From Candidatus Methylomirabilota bacterium (lineage in GTDB: Bacteria; Methylomirabilota; Methylomirabilia; Rokubacteriales; CSP1-6), in contig DASYTI010000028.1 of assembly GCA_036002485.1 (NCBI GenBank), forward strand, positions 1 to 46,850: a stretch of 46,850 nt of DNA, read 5' to 3'. This document shows positions 23,691 to 33,374 of the stretch, piece by piece (positions within the stretch are counted from its first letter, which is position 1; each line of letters begins with the position of its first letter). The position numbers and the translations under genes were made by a program. The notes beneath the pieces are model-generated. The model ran no database searches. It saw only the letters and a program-made list of their open reading frames with translations, and was not told where the DNA came from.

Positions 23691-24266
23691 CTAACGAACG
23701 TTATAGATGGTGATGTCGTCGGCCGCGCGGGGGCGGAGAGCGGCCTCGGTCACGGGGCCACGATCCGCGCTGCCGGGAGCGGCTCCGCGCTCGGCGAAGC
23801 CGGGATTCCCGAAGATCGTCCCGCACTCGTTCTTCGTCTTGTAGGCGCCGTAGCCGGTGCCGGCGACGGCACCAACCAGACCGCCGATCAAGGCACCCTT
23901 ACCCGCGCCCGAGCCGCCGTTCGCAATGGCTCCCCCGGCGGCACCCAGGCCCGCGCCGAGCAGCCCACCGAGAGCACCGGGCTTGGCGATACGCCAGGCG
24001 CGATCACCGCCGGTCGCACAATCGGATGCCGTCGTAGCTACCGGAGTCGGTCGAGGCGTGTACACGGTGGCGTGGCTCGCCACCGGCGTTACCCGAGGCG
24101 CCACGACCGCGGGGGCGCGGCGTACGGGCGTCGGGGCGTAGGTTGCGGTCATGGTATCGGCGGGCGCCGCGGGACGGAGCATGTAGGCGGTGGTGACGCC
24201 CGTGAGGAGCGAGGTTCCCGTTACGAGAGCGATGCCGGTCGTGACAATCTTACCGAGTGGGCTCAT
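23691..24266 (-). CDS. Glycine-zipper membrane/envelope protein
   Basis: 191 residues from ATG at 24266 with GAGGAGGAATCGACC upstream. An N-terminal hydrophobic segment (KIVTTGIALVTGTSLLTGVT) acts as signal or anchor, followed by a Pro/Ala/Thr-rich linker. A glycine zipper of small-residue repeats follows: PGALGGLLGAGLGAAGGAIA and GKGALIGGLVGAVAGTGYGA. Such zippers pack tightly in membranes in outer-membrane and YMGG-type proteins. Two cysteines (SDCATGG and KNECGTIF) flank the zipper and could form a disulfide. The function is unknown; the envelope location is inferred. Confidence 0.78.
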   Translation of the reverse strand: MSPLGKIVTTGIALVTGTSLLTGVTTAYMLRPAAPADTMTATYAPTPVRRAPAVVAPRVTPVASHATVYTPRPTPVATTASDCATGGDRAWRIAKPGALGGLLGAGLGAAGGAIANGGSGAGKGALIGGLVGAVAGTGYGAYKTKNECGTIFGNPGFAERGAAPGSADRGPVTEAALRPRAADDITIYNVR

Positions 24267-24338
24267 GGTCGATTCCTCCTCTCACCCGGCTATGACGGAC
24301 ACGGTGAGGGGGGTATTCGACGCCGCAGGGACCCGACG

Positions 24339-24555
24339 GGGTACTGGGCCAAGTTGCGAGCCACATTTACTCAGCCCTCGCCTCGGGCTTCGCCCTCAGC
24401 TCGAAGAGCCACGCCCGAGGGAGCCGGCAACGCGAGGCGTACGTGGGTGTACGTTGAGCGTTGCTGGCGACCGAGAACGTGGCCGTTCGAGCTGAGCGGC
24501 CCTGCCGCGAGGCGAAAGCTGAGTTGACCTGGCGAAGCAAATTGGCCCAGTACCC
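24339..24555. mobile_element. 217-bp fold-back (MITE-like) element
   Basis: The outer 14 bp, GGGTACTGGGCCAA and TTGGCCCAGTACCC, are perfect inverted repeats. Further in, both arms carry the blocks ACTCAGC, TCGCCTCG, CTCAGCTCGAA and GCCACG in the same order, and they meet near 24447, so the whole element can fold into one long imperfect hairpin. It encodes no protein. It fills most of the 335-bp space before the CoxL-like gene. No flanking target duplication is obvious. Confidence 0.7.
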
Positions 24556-24601
24556 GCGCGCTGGACAGGTGTGCGGGCTGTTGATATGGTCGGGCGGTTC
24601 C

Positions 24602-26947
24602 ATGGGCGCGAAACTCTTCGGGGCCTCCGTTCGCCGGAAAGAAGACCCTCGCTTCCTCCGCGGTGAAGGCCGCTATGTGGATGACATCAAGCTGCCCGGG
24701 ATGCTCCACGCGGCCTTTGTGCGGAGCCCGCACGGCCACGCCAGAATCGTTTCCGTGAAGACGGACGCGGCGCGCCGGATGCCCGGGGTGGCGCATGCCT
24801 TCGCCTTCGCCGACCTCGAGCGGTGGATGAAGCCGCTGCCTCTCTTCGGCGCCGTCCCCCCCGGTCTCGCCGCGCGTGTCAATGTCACCATGAAGCAGGT
24901 GCCGCAACTGGCCATGGCGCGCGATCGCGTGTTCTTCGTGGGCGAGATCGTGGCCATGGTCCTGGCCACGAGCCGTGCCCTGGCCGAAGACGCCGGTGAG
25001 GCGATCGAGGTCGGGTACGAGCCGCTGCCCGCCGTCGTCGACATGGTGGCGGCGGCCGAGCCCGGCTCGCCGGTGCTCCACGGCGAGTGGGGCGACAATG
25101 TCGCGATTCACTTCGCCACCGGCTTCGGCGATGCCGACGCCGCCTTCCGCGCGGCTGACGTCACCGTGCGCGAGCGCTTTCACATACAGCGCTATGTCGG
25201 CATGCCCATCGAGACACGCGGGGTAGCCGCGCAGTGGGATGTGCGCGACGGCACCTTGACCACGTGGAATGGCACTCAGGTGGTCCACTTCGTCCAGCAA
25301 GGACTGGTGGCCGCCCTCGGGCTGCCCCCCCACAAGATCCGCGTCATCGCGCCGGACGTGGGCGGAGGCTTCGGCACCAAGGCCACGGGTTACCCGGAAG
25401 ACTTGCTCATCCCCGCCGCGGCCATCGCCGCGCGTCGCCCCGTCAAGTGGGTCGAGGACCGCCGCGAGCACATGATGGCGGCCGCGCACGCGCGTGACCA
25501 GATCCACGAGATCGAGATCGCCGCGCGGCGCGACGGGACCATGCTGGCCGTGCGCGACCGGATCTGGGTCGATCTCGGCGCCTACAATTCGTGGGGTATC
25601 GTCCTGCCCTACAACACCGTCGCCCACCTCCTGGGACCTCACCGCGTGCCGAGCTTGCGCGTCGAATGCCGAGGCGTCGTCACCAACAAGACGCCGAATG
25701 CTCCCTATCGCGGCGCGGGCCGCCCCGAGACCGTCTTCGCCATGGATCGCATCGTGGATTGCCTCGCCAGAGAGCTGCGCATGGATCCCGCCGAGCTGAG
25801 GCGGAAGAACTACCTGAGCGAAGCCGATATGCCCTATGAGCTCGGCATCCCGTATCGCGACGGCAACCGGCTGGTTTATGACAGCGGCGATTTCAAGGCG
25901 GCGCTCGACTCGGCGCTCTCGACCATCGGCTATGACGCGCTCAGAAGAGGGCAGGCGGAGCTCAGGGCCAGAGGGGTTCACCGCGGCATCGGCATCTCGG
26001 GCTATGTCGAAGGGACGGCCATCGGTCCCTATGAGGGGGCCGTGGTCAGGCTCGATCCCTCGGGGCGCGCCGTGGTCGCCACGGGCGCCTGCAGTCAGGG
26101 GCAGGGGCACGAGACCTCATTCGCGCAGATCGCGGCGGACGCGCTCGGCATTCCGCTCGACTGGGTGACCGTGGTGGGCGGCGATACGGCGGCCATTCCG
26201 TTCGGGGTCGGTACCTTCGCGTCGCGGAGCGCGGTGAATGCCGGCAGCTCCATCCACGTGGCGGCCGGCAAGGTGAGAGACAAGATCGCCCAGGCGGCGG
26301 CCGCCCTCCTCGAGGCGGCGCCCGCCGACATCGAGGTCAACGACGGCACCGTGTCGGTGCGGGGCGCGCCTGGCTCCTCGGTGCCGCTCGCGCGCGTCAT
26401 CCAGTCGACCATCCCGACTTTCGCCAAGGCCGGCTCCCTCTCGCCGGACTTCGAGGCCACGGTCTATCACCATCAGCCGACAGTGACGTATACGAGTGCA
26501 GTGCATATCGCTCTCGTCGAGGTGGATGCCGGCACGGGGTCGGTCCGGCTCCTGCGCTACCTCGTGTCCCACGACTGCGGCAAGGTCATCAATCCCGTCA
26601 TCGTGGAAGGGCAGATCCACGGCGGCGTCGCCCAGGGCATCGGGGGCGCGCTGCTCGAGGAGATGGTCTATGACGAGCAGGGCCAGCTCCTCACCGGCAC
26701 TTTCATGGACTACCTCGTCCCCACGGCCATGGAGGTGCCGCCCATCGAGACCGTGCATCTCGAATACCCGTCGCCGCGCAACCCTCTGGGCATCAAGGGG
26801 ATAGGCGAAGGCGGGGCCATCTCGCCTCCCGCCGCCATCGGCAATGCCGTCGAAGACGCCCTCGCCCCCTGGAATGTCCGTGTCACGCGCACGCCTCTCG
26901 GCCCCTCCGTGGTACTCGACCTCATCCGCCGGGCGAAGAAATCGTGA
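24602..26947 (+). CDS. Molybdopterin-binding large subunit, CoxL form II-like
   Basis: 781 residues from ATG at 24602. The start fits the conserved KLFGASVRRKEDPRFLRGEG. Signature text: PDVGGGFGTK, NAPYRGAGRPETVFAMDR (the AYRGAGR motif marks form II CoxL proteins rather than true CO dehydrogenase, which has AYRCSFR), SQGQGHETSFAQIA and the catalytic Glu in IKGIGEGGAISPP. The enzyme hydroxylates an unknown substrate with a Mo cofactor, FAD and two Fe-S clusters. It is followed by the M and S subunits through GTGA and ATGA overlaps, so all three should be made together. The fold-back element lies just upstream and may hold or disturb its promoter. Confidence 0.93.
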   Translation: MGAKLFGASVRRKEDPRFLRGEGRYVDDIKLPGMLHAAFVRSPHGHARIVSVKTDAARRMPGVAHAFAFADLERWMKPLPLFGAVPPGLAARVNVTMKQVPQLAMARDRVFFVGEIVAMVLATSRALAEDAGEAIEVGYEPLPAVVDMVAAAEPGSPVLHGEWGDNVAIHFATGFGDADAAFRAADVTVRERFHIQRYVGMPIETRGVAAQWDVRDGTLTTWNGTQVVHFVQQGLVAALGLPPHKIRVIAPDVGGGFGTKATGYPEDLLIPAAAIAARRPVKWVEDRREHMMAAAHARDQIHEIEIAARRDGTMLAVRDRIWVDLGAYNSWGIVLPYNTVAHLLGPHRVPSLRVECRGVVTNKTPNAPYRGAGRPETVFAMDRIVDCLARELRMDPAELRRKNYLSEADMPYELGIPYRDGNRLVYDSGDFKAALDSALSTIGYDALRRGQAELRARGVHRGIGISGYVEGTAIGPYEGAVVRLDPSGRAVVATGACSQGQGHETSFAQIAADALGIPLDWVTVVGGDTAAIPFGVGTFASRSAVNAGSSIHVAAGKVRDKIAQAAAALLEAAPADIEVNDGTVSVRGAPGSSVPLARVIQSTIPTFAKAGSLSPDFEATVYHHQPTVTYTSAVHIALVEVDAGTGSVRLLRYLVSHDCGKVINPVIVEGQIHGGVAQGIGGALLEEMVYDEQGQLLTGTFMDYLVPTAMEVPPIETVHLEYPSPRNPLGIKGIGEGGAISPPAAIGNAVEDALAPWNVRVTRTPLGPSVVLDLIRRAKKS

Positions 26948-27813
26948 AGCCGCCGCCCTTCGAATACGTCGCGGCCTCGAGCGCCGCGGACGCGGTGGAG
27001 GCGCTTCGCCGCCATGGTGACGACGCCAAGGTGCTCGCGGGAGGACAGAGTCTCATTCCCATGCTCGCCCTGCGGCTGGCCAGACCGGCGGCGCTGGTGG
27101 ACATCAATGGCTGTGGCGATCTCGAGGGCATGGCCGAGTCCCGAGGCGTCTTGACCGTGAACGCGCTGGTGCGCCAGCGCGCACTCGAGCGCTGGGCGCG
27201 TGAGCGCGCGCCCCTCCTCGCCGAGGCGTTGCGGTGGGTGGCGCATCCCCCGATACGGAATCGCGGTACCGTGGTGGGCAGCGTCGTCCACGCCGACCCC
27301 GCCTCCGAGCTGCCCGCCCTCCTCCTCTGCCTCGACGGCGAGGTGGTCGCGCGGCGGAGGGGAGGGGAGCGCGTCATTTCCGCCGGCCAGCTCTATCTCG
27401 CGCCCCTGACCACCTCGCTCGAGTCGGACGAGCTCGCCACCGCGGTCCACTTCACCCTGCCGCCCGCGGGCGCGGGCTGGGGCTTCGCCGAGGTGACGCG
27501 ACGCCACGGCGATTTTGCCCTGGTCGGCTGCGCGGCGGTCCTGGCCCTGGATGGCGGCGGGGCCGTCTCTCATGCGCGCCTCGGCTTCTTCGGTGTCGGC
27601 GGCACGCCGGTCAGAAGCGGGCCCGGCGAGGCCGCGCTCCTGGGCGAGAAGGCGACGGCGGCGCGCCTCGGCGAGGCGGCGAAGGCGGCGGCGGCCGCCC
27701 TCCGCCCCGACGGCGATCTTCACGCCACCGCGGAATACCGCTCGAGCGTGGCCGCCACCCTCGCCGAGCGGGTGCTCACCGCGGCGCTCGAGCGCTGCGG
27801 GAAGACGGAATGA
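26944..27813 (+). CDS. FAD-binding medium subunit, CoxM-like
   Basis: 289 residues from GTG at 26944 overlapping the TGA of the large subunit. FAD-binding motifs of the family are AKVLAGGQSLIPMLALRLA (about 31-49) and IRNRGTVVGSVVHADPASEL (usual TIGGSxxHADPAAE). The C-terminal domain follows from FGVGGTPVRS. It passes electrons from the Fe-S subunit to an acceptor through FAD. The large-medium-small order matches the usual coxL-M-S-like clusters in part and differs from the second Mo hydroxylase of this window. Confidence 0.93.
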   Translation: MKPPPFEYVAASSAADAVEALRRHGDDAKVLAGGQSLIPMLALRLARPAALVDINGCGDLEGMAESRGVLTVNALVRQRALERWARERAPLLAEALRWVAHPPIRNRGTVVGSVVHADPASELPALLLCLDGEVVARRRGGERVISAGQLYLAPLTTSLESDELATAVHFTLPPAGAGWGFAEVTRRHGDFALVGCAAVLALDGGGAVSHARLGFFGVGGTPVRSGPGEAALLGEKATAARLGEAAKAAAAALRPDGDLHATAEYRSSVAATLAERVLTAALERCGKTE

Positions 27814-28292
27814 AGCGCGCCATTCGCGTGACCGTCAATGGCGTGCCGCACGCGCGTGATGCCGATGTGCGCTCGACTCTCGCTGATTTCGTCCGCGAAG
27901 ACCTTGATCTCACCGGGACCCATGTCGGCTGCGAGCACGGCGTGTGCGGCGCCTGCACCGTGCTCCTCGACGGCGAGCCCGTCCGCGCCTGTCTCATGCT
28001 GGCCGTCCAGGCCGACGGCCGCGCCATCACGACCATAGAGGGCATCGCGCCCGGCGATGGGCTTCATCCGGTCCAGGAGGCATTCTGGGGCAAGCACGGG
28101 CTGCAGTGCGGCTACTGCACGCCCGGCATCATCGTGAGCGTCTGCGCCTTCCTCGAGGAGCATCCGACTCCGACGCACGAGGAGATCCGCGAGATGCTGG
28201 CCGGCCATCTCTGCCGCTGCACCGGCTACCATTTCATCGTGGAGGCCATCGCCGAGGCCGCGCGCAGCCTGGCAAGCAGCCAGAAGGCTTGA
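27810..28292 (+). CDS. [2Fe-2S] small subunit, CoxS-like
   Basis: 160 residues from ATG at 27810, overlapping the TGA of the M subunit (ATGA). It has both clusters: [20 protein letters not shown] and [10 protein letters not shown] with LCRCTGYH. The sequence [20 protein letters not shown] is typical of CoxS/XdhC-type small subunits. It completes a three-subunit Mo hydroxylase with the two genes before it. The next gene, an ABC binding protein, begins 115 nt on and may belong to the same transcript. Confidence 0.94.
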   Translation: MKRAIRVTVNGVPHARDADVRSTLADFVREDLDLTGTHVGCEHGVCGACTVLLDGEPVRACLMLAVQADGRAITTIEGIAPGDGLHPVQEAFWGKHGLQCGYCTPGIIVSVCAFLEEHPTPTHEEIREMLAGHLCRCTGYHFIVEAIAEAARSLASSQKA

Positions 28293-28407
28293 CGCGATAG
28301 ATCGAGTCGGGCATTGTGCATACACCGCGGGCAGAGTCGCCTACCTTCGTCACTGACGCCGTCATGCTGCTCACGTGAGTCTTCGAGAGGGACGGGAGGT
28401 CCGGACT

Positions 28408-29685
28408 ATGCGGAGCTGGCTCAAGCGATTGACCTTGAGCGCGGGCGCGGTGGCGGCCGTCATGACCATGGCGGCTCACGCTCCGACGGCGCAGCCCAAA
28501 GAGATCGTGATCGGGGTGCTCTATCCCACCACGGGCCCCACGGCCCAGGCGGGTATCGACTCCAAGACCGCCGCGGAGCTCGCTGTGGAGATCGTCAACG
28601 GCAAGCATGATCTCGACCTGCCCCTGGCCCGGACCGAGGGGCTGCCGAACCTCGGGGGGGCCAAGGTCCGCCTCATCGTGGTCGACCATCAGGGCAAGCC
28701 CGAGCTCGGCCAGTCCGAGGCCGAGCGGCTCATCACGCAGGAGAAGGTGATCGCGCTCTACGGCGCCTACCACAGCTCGGTCTCGGCCACGGCCAGCCAG
28801 GTCGCCGAGCGTTACGGCATCCCGTATCTATCCGGTGAGTCGTCCTCGCCCACGCTGCACCGGAGGGGCTTCAAGTGGTTCTTCCGCACGAGCCCGCACG
28901 ACGAGCATTTCTCCATGGCCATGTTCGAGTTCCTCAAGGAGTTCCAGGCCAAGAAGGGCGTCAAGCTCCCCAGCGTCGCCGTGTTCTATGAGGACACCCT
29001 CTTCGGAGCGGACTCGGCCAAGGTGCAGGAGAAGCTCGCGGGCGAGCAGGGCTACAAGATGGCGGAGAAGATCGCCTACCGCTCGCGCAGCACGTCCCTC
29101 ACCTCCGAGGTCCAGCGCCTCAAGTCCGCCAACCCATCGGTGCTGCTGCCCACGGGCTACACCAATGACGCCATCCTCTTCGTCCGCACGGCCCGCGAGC
29201 TGGACTACAACGCTCCGATGATCCTGACCCAGGATGCCGGCTACATCGAGTCGGACTTCATCACGGCCGTGGGCAAGGACGCCGACGGCATCATGTCGCG
29301 CTCGGTGTTCTCCCTCGACCTGGCCGCGAAGAAGCCGATGGTGGCCAAGGTCAATGCGATGTACAAGGCCAAGCAGGGCAAGGATCTCAACGACAATACC
29401 TCGCGCTCCTTCACGGGCATGATCGTGCTGCTGGACGCCATCAATCGCGCGGGCTCCACGGACCCGGAGGCGATACGCAAGACGCTCCTCGCCACGGACC
29501 TCAAGCCGTCCCAGGTCATCATGCCGTGGAAGGGCGTGAAGTTCGATCCCGCGACGGGCCAGAACGAATCGGGCACCCCCCTCATCACACAGTGGCGAGG
29601 GGGACAGCTCAAGATCGTCTGGCCCTTCGACCTCGCCTCCACGGACGTGCTCTACCCGCTGCCCAAGTGGTCCGAGCGCAAGTAG
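28408..29685 (+). CDS. ABC transporter substrate-binding protein, branched-chain amino acid type
   Basis: 425 residues from ATG at 28408, with GGGAGG about 10 nt before; an in-frame GTG upstream lacks this site. The signal peptide is LKRLTLSAGAVAAVMTMAA. The Leu/Ile/Val-binding fold (PF13458) is shown by EIVIGVLYPTTGPTAQAGID, KPELGQSEAERLITQEKVIA, GIPYLSGESSSPTL and NAPMILTQDAGY. Such proteins deliver amides, aromatic acids or short amino-acid-like ligands. Its place between a Mo hydroxylase and hydantoinase genes suggests that it captures the substrate of this pathway (inference). No permease or ATPase gene is nearby. Confidence 0.93.
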   Translation: MRSWLKRLTLSAGAVAAVMTMAAHAPTAQPKEIVIGVLYPTTGPTAQAGIDSKTAAELAVEIVNGKHDLDLPLARTEGLPNLGGAKVRLIVVDHQGKPELGQSEAERLITQEKVIALYGAYHSSVSATASQVAERYGIPYLSGESSSPTLHRRGFKWFFRTSPHDEHFSMAMFEFLKEFQAKKGVKLPSVAVFYEDTLFGADSAKVQEKLAGEQGYKMAEKIAYRSRSTSLTSEVQRLKSANPSVLLPTGYTNDAILFVRTARELDYNAPMILTQDAGYIESDFITAVGKDADGIMSRSVFSLDLAAKKPMVAKVNAMYKAKQGKDLNDNTSRSFTGMIVLLDAINRAGSTDPEAIRKTLLATDLKPSQVIMPWKGVKFDPATGQNESGTPLITQWRGGQLKIVWPFDLASTDVLYPLPKWSERK

Positions 29686-29733
29686 CGTTCCCGGCGCCGC
29701 GGGAGGATGACGGCAGGGTGAGGAACCCGGTCG

Positions 29734-31740
29734 ATGGCTGAGGGCGTGCGCATTGGCGTGGACGTGGGGGGCACCTTCACGGATCTCGTGGCCTGGGATC
29801 CGGCGGGACGGATGGAATCGTGCAAGGTGCCGACCACGCCCGGGAATCCGGCCGAGGGCGTGCTGAACGGCATCGCCACCCTCGCGCCCAGAACCGGGCC
29901 CTGGGCCTCCCTCGCCCACGGGACGACCATGGTCACGAACGCCATCGTGGAGCATCGGGGCGCGCCCGTCGGCTATATCACCACGCGCGGCTTCCGCGAC
30001 GTGCTCGAGATCGGGCGCATGAGCCGCCTGCACCTCTATCGGCTCGACCTGCCCGCCAAGCCCGAGCCGCTTGTGCCGCGCCGCCGGCGCCGCGAGATCA
30101 CCGAGCGCGTCGGGCCCGACGGGACGGTGCTCACACGGCTTCACCTGGAAGAGCTTCCCGCCATCGTGGAGGACTTCAAGCGCGAGGGTATCGAGAGCGT
30201 GGCCGTGTGCCTGCTCCATTCCTATGCCTCGCCCGCCCACGAGCAGGCGCTCCGCATGGCTCTGGAGGCGCATTTCCCCTACGTCTCGATCTCGAGCGAG
30301 ATCAACGCGGAGTTCCGGGAGTACGAGCGCGGCTGCACCACCGTGCTCAATGCCTCGGTCATGCCCGTGGCCGCCCGCTATCTCGATGACCTCGCCCACC
30401 GCGCCGGCGGCAAGCCGCTTCATCTCCTCAACGCAGCCGGCGGCATGATGTCGGTGGAGGCGGCCAAGGAACGTCCGCTCAGCATGGCCATGTCGGGGCC
30501 GGCGGGCGGGGTGGCCGCCGCCGCGCATACCGCGCGAGCGCTCGGGCTCGCGCGCGCCCTGGCCTTCGACATGGGGGGCACCACCACGGACGTCTGCCTC
30601 ATCGCCGACGGCGTGCCCGAGACGGCGGGGCAGCGCAAGCTCGGCGACTATCCGGCGCGTATGCCCATGATCGCCGTCGAGTCCATTGGCGCGGGCGGCG
30701 GCTCCATCGCGAGGGTCGAGCCCACGGGCGCGCTCAAGGTGGGGCCGCGGAGCGCTGGCGCCATGCCGGGGCCGGCCTGCTATGGGCAGGGCGGCACCGA
30801 GCCCACGGTGAGCGATGCCAACCTGCTGCTGGGCTATCTCAACGCGGAGCGGGTCTACGGCGGCTCCATCCGCCTCGAGTCGGCCCGGGCGGAGTCCGTC
30901 ATCGCGCCGCTCGCCGAGCGCTTCGGGCTCTCCCTCATCGAAGCCGCGCATGGCGTGGTCGAGGTCGCCAATGCCAACATGCTCCGCGCGCTGCGGCTCG
31001 TCTCGGTCCAGCGTGGCTACGATCTCCGCGAGTTCTCGCTCATCGCCTATGGCGGGGCGGGGCCGCTCCACGCGGGCGCCCTCGCGCGCCAGGCCGGGAT
31101 CTCGAGCGTCATCGTGCCGGCTCACTCGGGCGCCTTCTCGGCCCTGGGCTGCCTCGTCTCGCCGCTTCGCTATGACACGGTGCAGACGCACCGGGCGCGG
31201 CTCGAGACATGGGACGCCAAGGTGGTGGAGGAGCGCTTCCGCGCTCTCGAGGCCCAGTCCCTGCGCCCGCTTCTTGACGAAGGGCATGCCCTGGACCGGA
31301 TCGTCGTGCTGCGAAGCCTCGACTTCCGCTATCTCGGCCAGAACTACGAGCTCGAGGTGGACTTCGTCCCGGGCGGGCCCGGCGCGCTCAAGGCAGCCTT
31401 CGAGAAGCGCCACCGTCAGCTCTATGGCTATGCCACCGGAGAGAACGTCGAGTGCGTCAACCTGCGCGTGACGGCGCGCGCGGCCGAGGAGCCGCCGCCG
31501 CTGCCCGTGCCGCCTTCGGGCACATCGGCGGTGGCCACCGGCTCGCACCGCGCGTATTTCCAGGAGAGGGGCGCCGTGGACATGCCGCGCTATGACCGGA
31601 GCTGTCTGCCCACTGGTCACCTCGTTACCGGGCCGGCCATGATCGAAGACGAGTGGTCGACCACGATCGTCTACCCGGGCATGCGCTGCGTGGCCGACCG
31701 TCTGGGCAATCTCGTCATCGAGGTGGGAGGCCAGGCATGA
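29734..31740 (+). CDS. hyuA: Hydantoinase/oxoprolinase family protein, A subunit (HyuA)
   Basis: 668 residues from ATG at 29734. An actin-like ATPase core is plain: RIGVDVGGTFTDLVAWDPAG, LAHGTTMVTNAIVEHRGAPV, GAGGGSIARVEPTGALKVGP and AMPGPACYGQGGTEPTVSDA. These are the classic motifs of HyuA and of acetone or acetophenone carboxylase subunits. With HyuB it would use ATP to open a cyclic amide (hydantoin, oxoproline, N-methylhydantoin) or carboxylate a ketone. It is coupled to HyuB by an ATGA overlap. The exact substrate is not readable from sequence. Confidence 0.93.
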   Translation: MAEGVRIGVDVGGTFTDLVAWDPAGRMESCKVPTTPGNPAEGVLNGIATLAPRTGPWASLAHGTTMVTNAIVEHRGAPVGYITTRGFRDVLEIGRMSRLHLYRLDLPAKPEPLVPRRRRREITERVGPDGTVLTRLHLEELPAIVEDFKREGIESVAVCLLHSYASPAHEQALRMALEAHFPYVSISSEINAEFREYERGCTTVLNASVMPVAARYLDDLAHRAGGKPLHLLNAAGGMMSVEAAKERPLSMAMSGPAGGVAAAAHTARALGLARALAFDMGGTTTDVCLIADGVPETAGQRKLGDYPARMPMIAVESIGAGGGSIARVEPTGALKVGPRSAGAMPGPACYGQGGTEPTVSDANLLLGYLNAERVYGGSIRLESARAESVIAPLAERFGLSLIEAAHGVVEVANANMLRALRLVSVQRGYDLREFSLIAYGGAGPLHAGALARQAGISSVIVPAHSGAFSALGCLVSPLRYDTVQTHRARLETWDAKVVEERFRALEAQSLRPLLDEGHALDRIVVLRSLDFRYLGQNYELEVDFVPGGPGALKAAFEKRHRQLYGYATGENVECVNLRVTARAAEEPPPLPVPPSGTSAVATGSHRAYFQERGAVDMPRYDRSCLPTGHLVTGPAMIEDEWSTTIVYPGMRCVADRLGNLVIEVGGQA

Positions 31741-33374
31741 GTGCCACCACGCTGAGCCCGGTCACCCTGGAAGTCGTGCGCAATGGCCTCTATGCCATCG
31801 CCGAGGAGATGAGCGTCATCGTCATGCGCTCCGCGCGCTCGCCTCTATTGAAGGAAGCGGGCGACCTCTCCTCCGCGCTGACCGACGCTCAGGGCCGCTT
31901 GATCGCCCAGGGGCGCGACATTCCCATCCACATGGGGGTCATGGGCTTCACCGTCAAGGAATTCCTCAAGCGAATTCCTGCCGAGACACTGCGGGACGGC
32001 GACGTCTGGTTCCTCAACCTTCCGGAAGTCGGGGGCAATCACCTGCCCGACGTCAAGGCCGTGCGCCCCGTCTTCTTCGAGGGCCGGCTGGTCGCCTTCG
32101 CGATCAACCTCGCTCACTGGGCGGATATCGGCGGCGCCGTCCCGGGCAGCTATGTTCCGTGGGCCACCGAGTGCTACCAGGAGGGGCTGCGGATCGCGCC
32201 GATCCGGCTCTTCTCGGCCGCGGGGCCCGAGCGGCCCGCCCTCGACTTCGTGCTCTCCAACTTGCGCGGGCGCGGCGAGCGGGAAGGGGATATCTTCGCC
32301 CAGTTCGCCGCCAATGATGTGGCGGCCCGGCGCCTCAACGAGATCCTCTTGCGCTATGGCGCGGAGACGGTCACCGCCTGCTTCGAGAGATTGCACGACG
32401 AATCCGAAGCGCAGATGCGCGCGGCCCTGAGGGCTCTGCCAGATGGCGCCTGGGAAGGCGAGGACTTTCTCGACGACGACGGCGTCGAGGATCGACGCAT
32501 CCGGATCAAGGTGCGCGTGACCAAGAAAGGCGACGAGGCGAGCTTCGATTTCTCGGGGAGCGATGCCCAGGCGTTGGGGCCCGTCAACACGACCTACTAC
32601 ATCGCCTGCTCGGGCGTCTACTACACGATGAAGGCGCTGGTGGCGCCGGACGCGCCGCCCAATGAAGGCTGCTACCGGCCGCTTCGCGTCATCGTGCCGG
32701 AAGGCAGCGTGCTCAACGCCGATCCTGACCGGCCCGTGGTCGGCGGCAACCACGAGACGTCTCAGCGCGCGGTGGATGCGATCATGCGGGCCATGGCGCA
32801 GGTCATCCCGGACCGCGTCCAGGCGGGAGGGCCGACGACGGCCGGCCTTCTCATCCTGGGCACGCGCCTGCCAGACGGCCGCTGGGCCGTCTTCTACGAG
32901 GTGCACGGCGGCGGTGAGGGCGCCACCACCGGCAAGGACGGCGCCTCCGCGACCCGCGTGCACATGTCCAACGTGATGAACACGCCGGTGGAGGTGGTCG
33001 AAAGCGAGTACCCGCTCATGATCGAGGAGCTGGCGCTTCGCCCGGGCTCGGGAGGCGATGGCCGCCACCGCGGGGGTCTGGGCTTCCGACGGGCCTACCG
33101 CGTGCTGAGCTCCGAGGTGACGCTGACGACCATGATCGAGCGCCGGCTGGTGCCGCCCTACGGGCTCTTCGGTGGCCGGGAGGCCGCGCCCTTCAAGATC
33201 ACGCTCAATCCGGGCACCCCGCGTGAGCGGGATGTGAAGGGGAAGGAGACCATGAAGCTCGCTCAGGGCGATCTGGTTCTCCTGGAGACCTGTGGCGGCG
33301 GAGGCTATGGCAATCCCGCCGACCGGCTGCCCGCCGCCCGTGAGGCAGACCGCCGGGAGGGCTATGTCGCATGA
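31737..33374 (+). CDS. hyuB: Hydantoinase B/oxoprolinase family protein (HyuB)
   Basis: 545 residues from ATG at 31737, overlapping the HyuA stop. The start LSPVTLEVVRNGLYAIAEEM, DLSSALTDAQGRLIAQGRDI and PIHMGVM, GGNHLPDVKAVRPVF, HWADIGGAVPGSY, and the C-terminal SGGDGRHRGGLGFRRAYRVL with CGGGGYGNPADR are diagnostic of HyuB (PF02538). It forms the hydrolytic half of the HyuAB complex. An SDR gene follows through another ATGA overlap, so HyuA, HyuB and SDR form one translational unit. Confidence 0.94.
   Translation: MSATTLSPVTLEVVRNGLYAIAEEMSVIVMRSARSPLLKEAGDLSSALTDAQGRLIAQGRDIPIHMGVMGFTVKEFLKRIPAETLRDGDVWFLNLPEVGGNHLPDVKAVRPVFFEGRLVAFAINLAHWADIGGAVPGSYVPWATECYQEGLRIAPIRLFSAAGPERPALDFVLSNLRGRGEREGDIFAQFAANDVAARRLNEILLRYGAETVTACFERLHDESEAQMRAALRALPDGAWEGEDFLDDDGVEDRRIRIKVRVTKKGDEASFDFSGSDAQALGPVNTTYYIACSGVYYTMKALVAPDAPPNEGCYRPLRVIVPEGSVLNADPDRPVVGGNHETSQRAVDAIMRAMAQVIPDRVQAGGPTTAGLLILGTRLPDGRWAVFYEVHGGGEGATTGKDGASATRVHMSNVMNTPVEVVESEYPLMIEELALRPGSGGDGRHRGGLGFRRAYRVLSSEVTLTTMIERRLVPPYGLFGGREAAPFKITLNPGTPRERDVKGKETMKLAQGDLVLLETCGGGGYGNPADRLPAAREADRREGYVA

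Noticed and set aside
24602-28292. Calling the first CoxLMS set a carbon monoxide dehydrogenase
   Set aside because: The large subunit has PYRGAGR instead of the AYRCSFR loop needed for the Mo-Cu site of true (form I) CO dehydrogenase, so CO oxidation is not supported.
28828-31620. 930-codon open frame on minus over the ABC binding protein and HyuA
   Set aside because: Both plus-strand genes are highly conserved and start with proper signals. The antisense translation is rich in His, Arg, Gly and Ala without motif structure.
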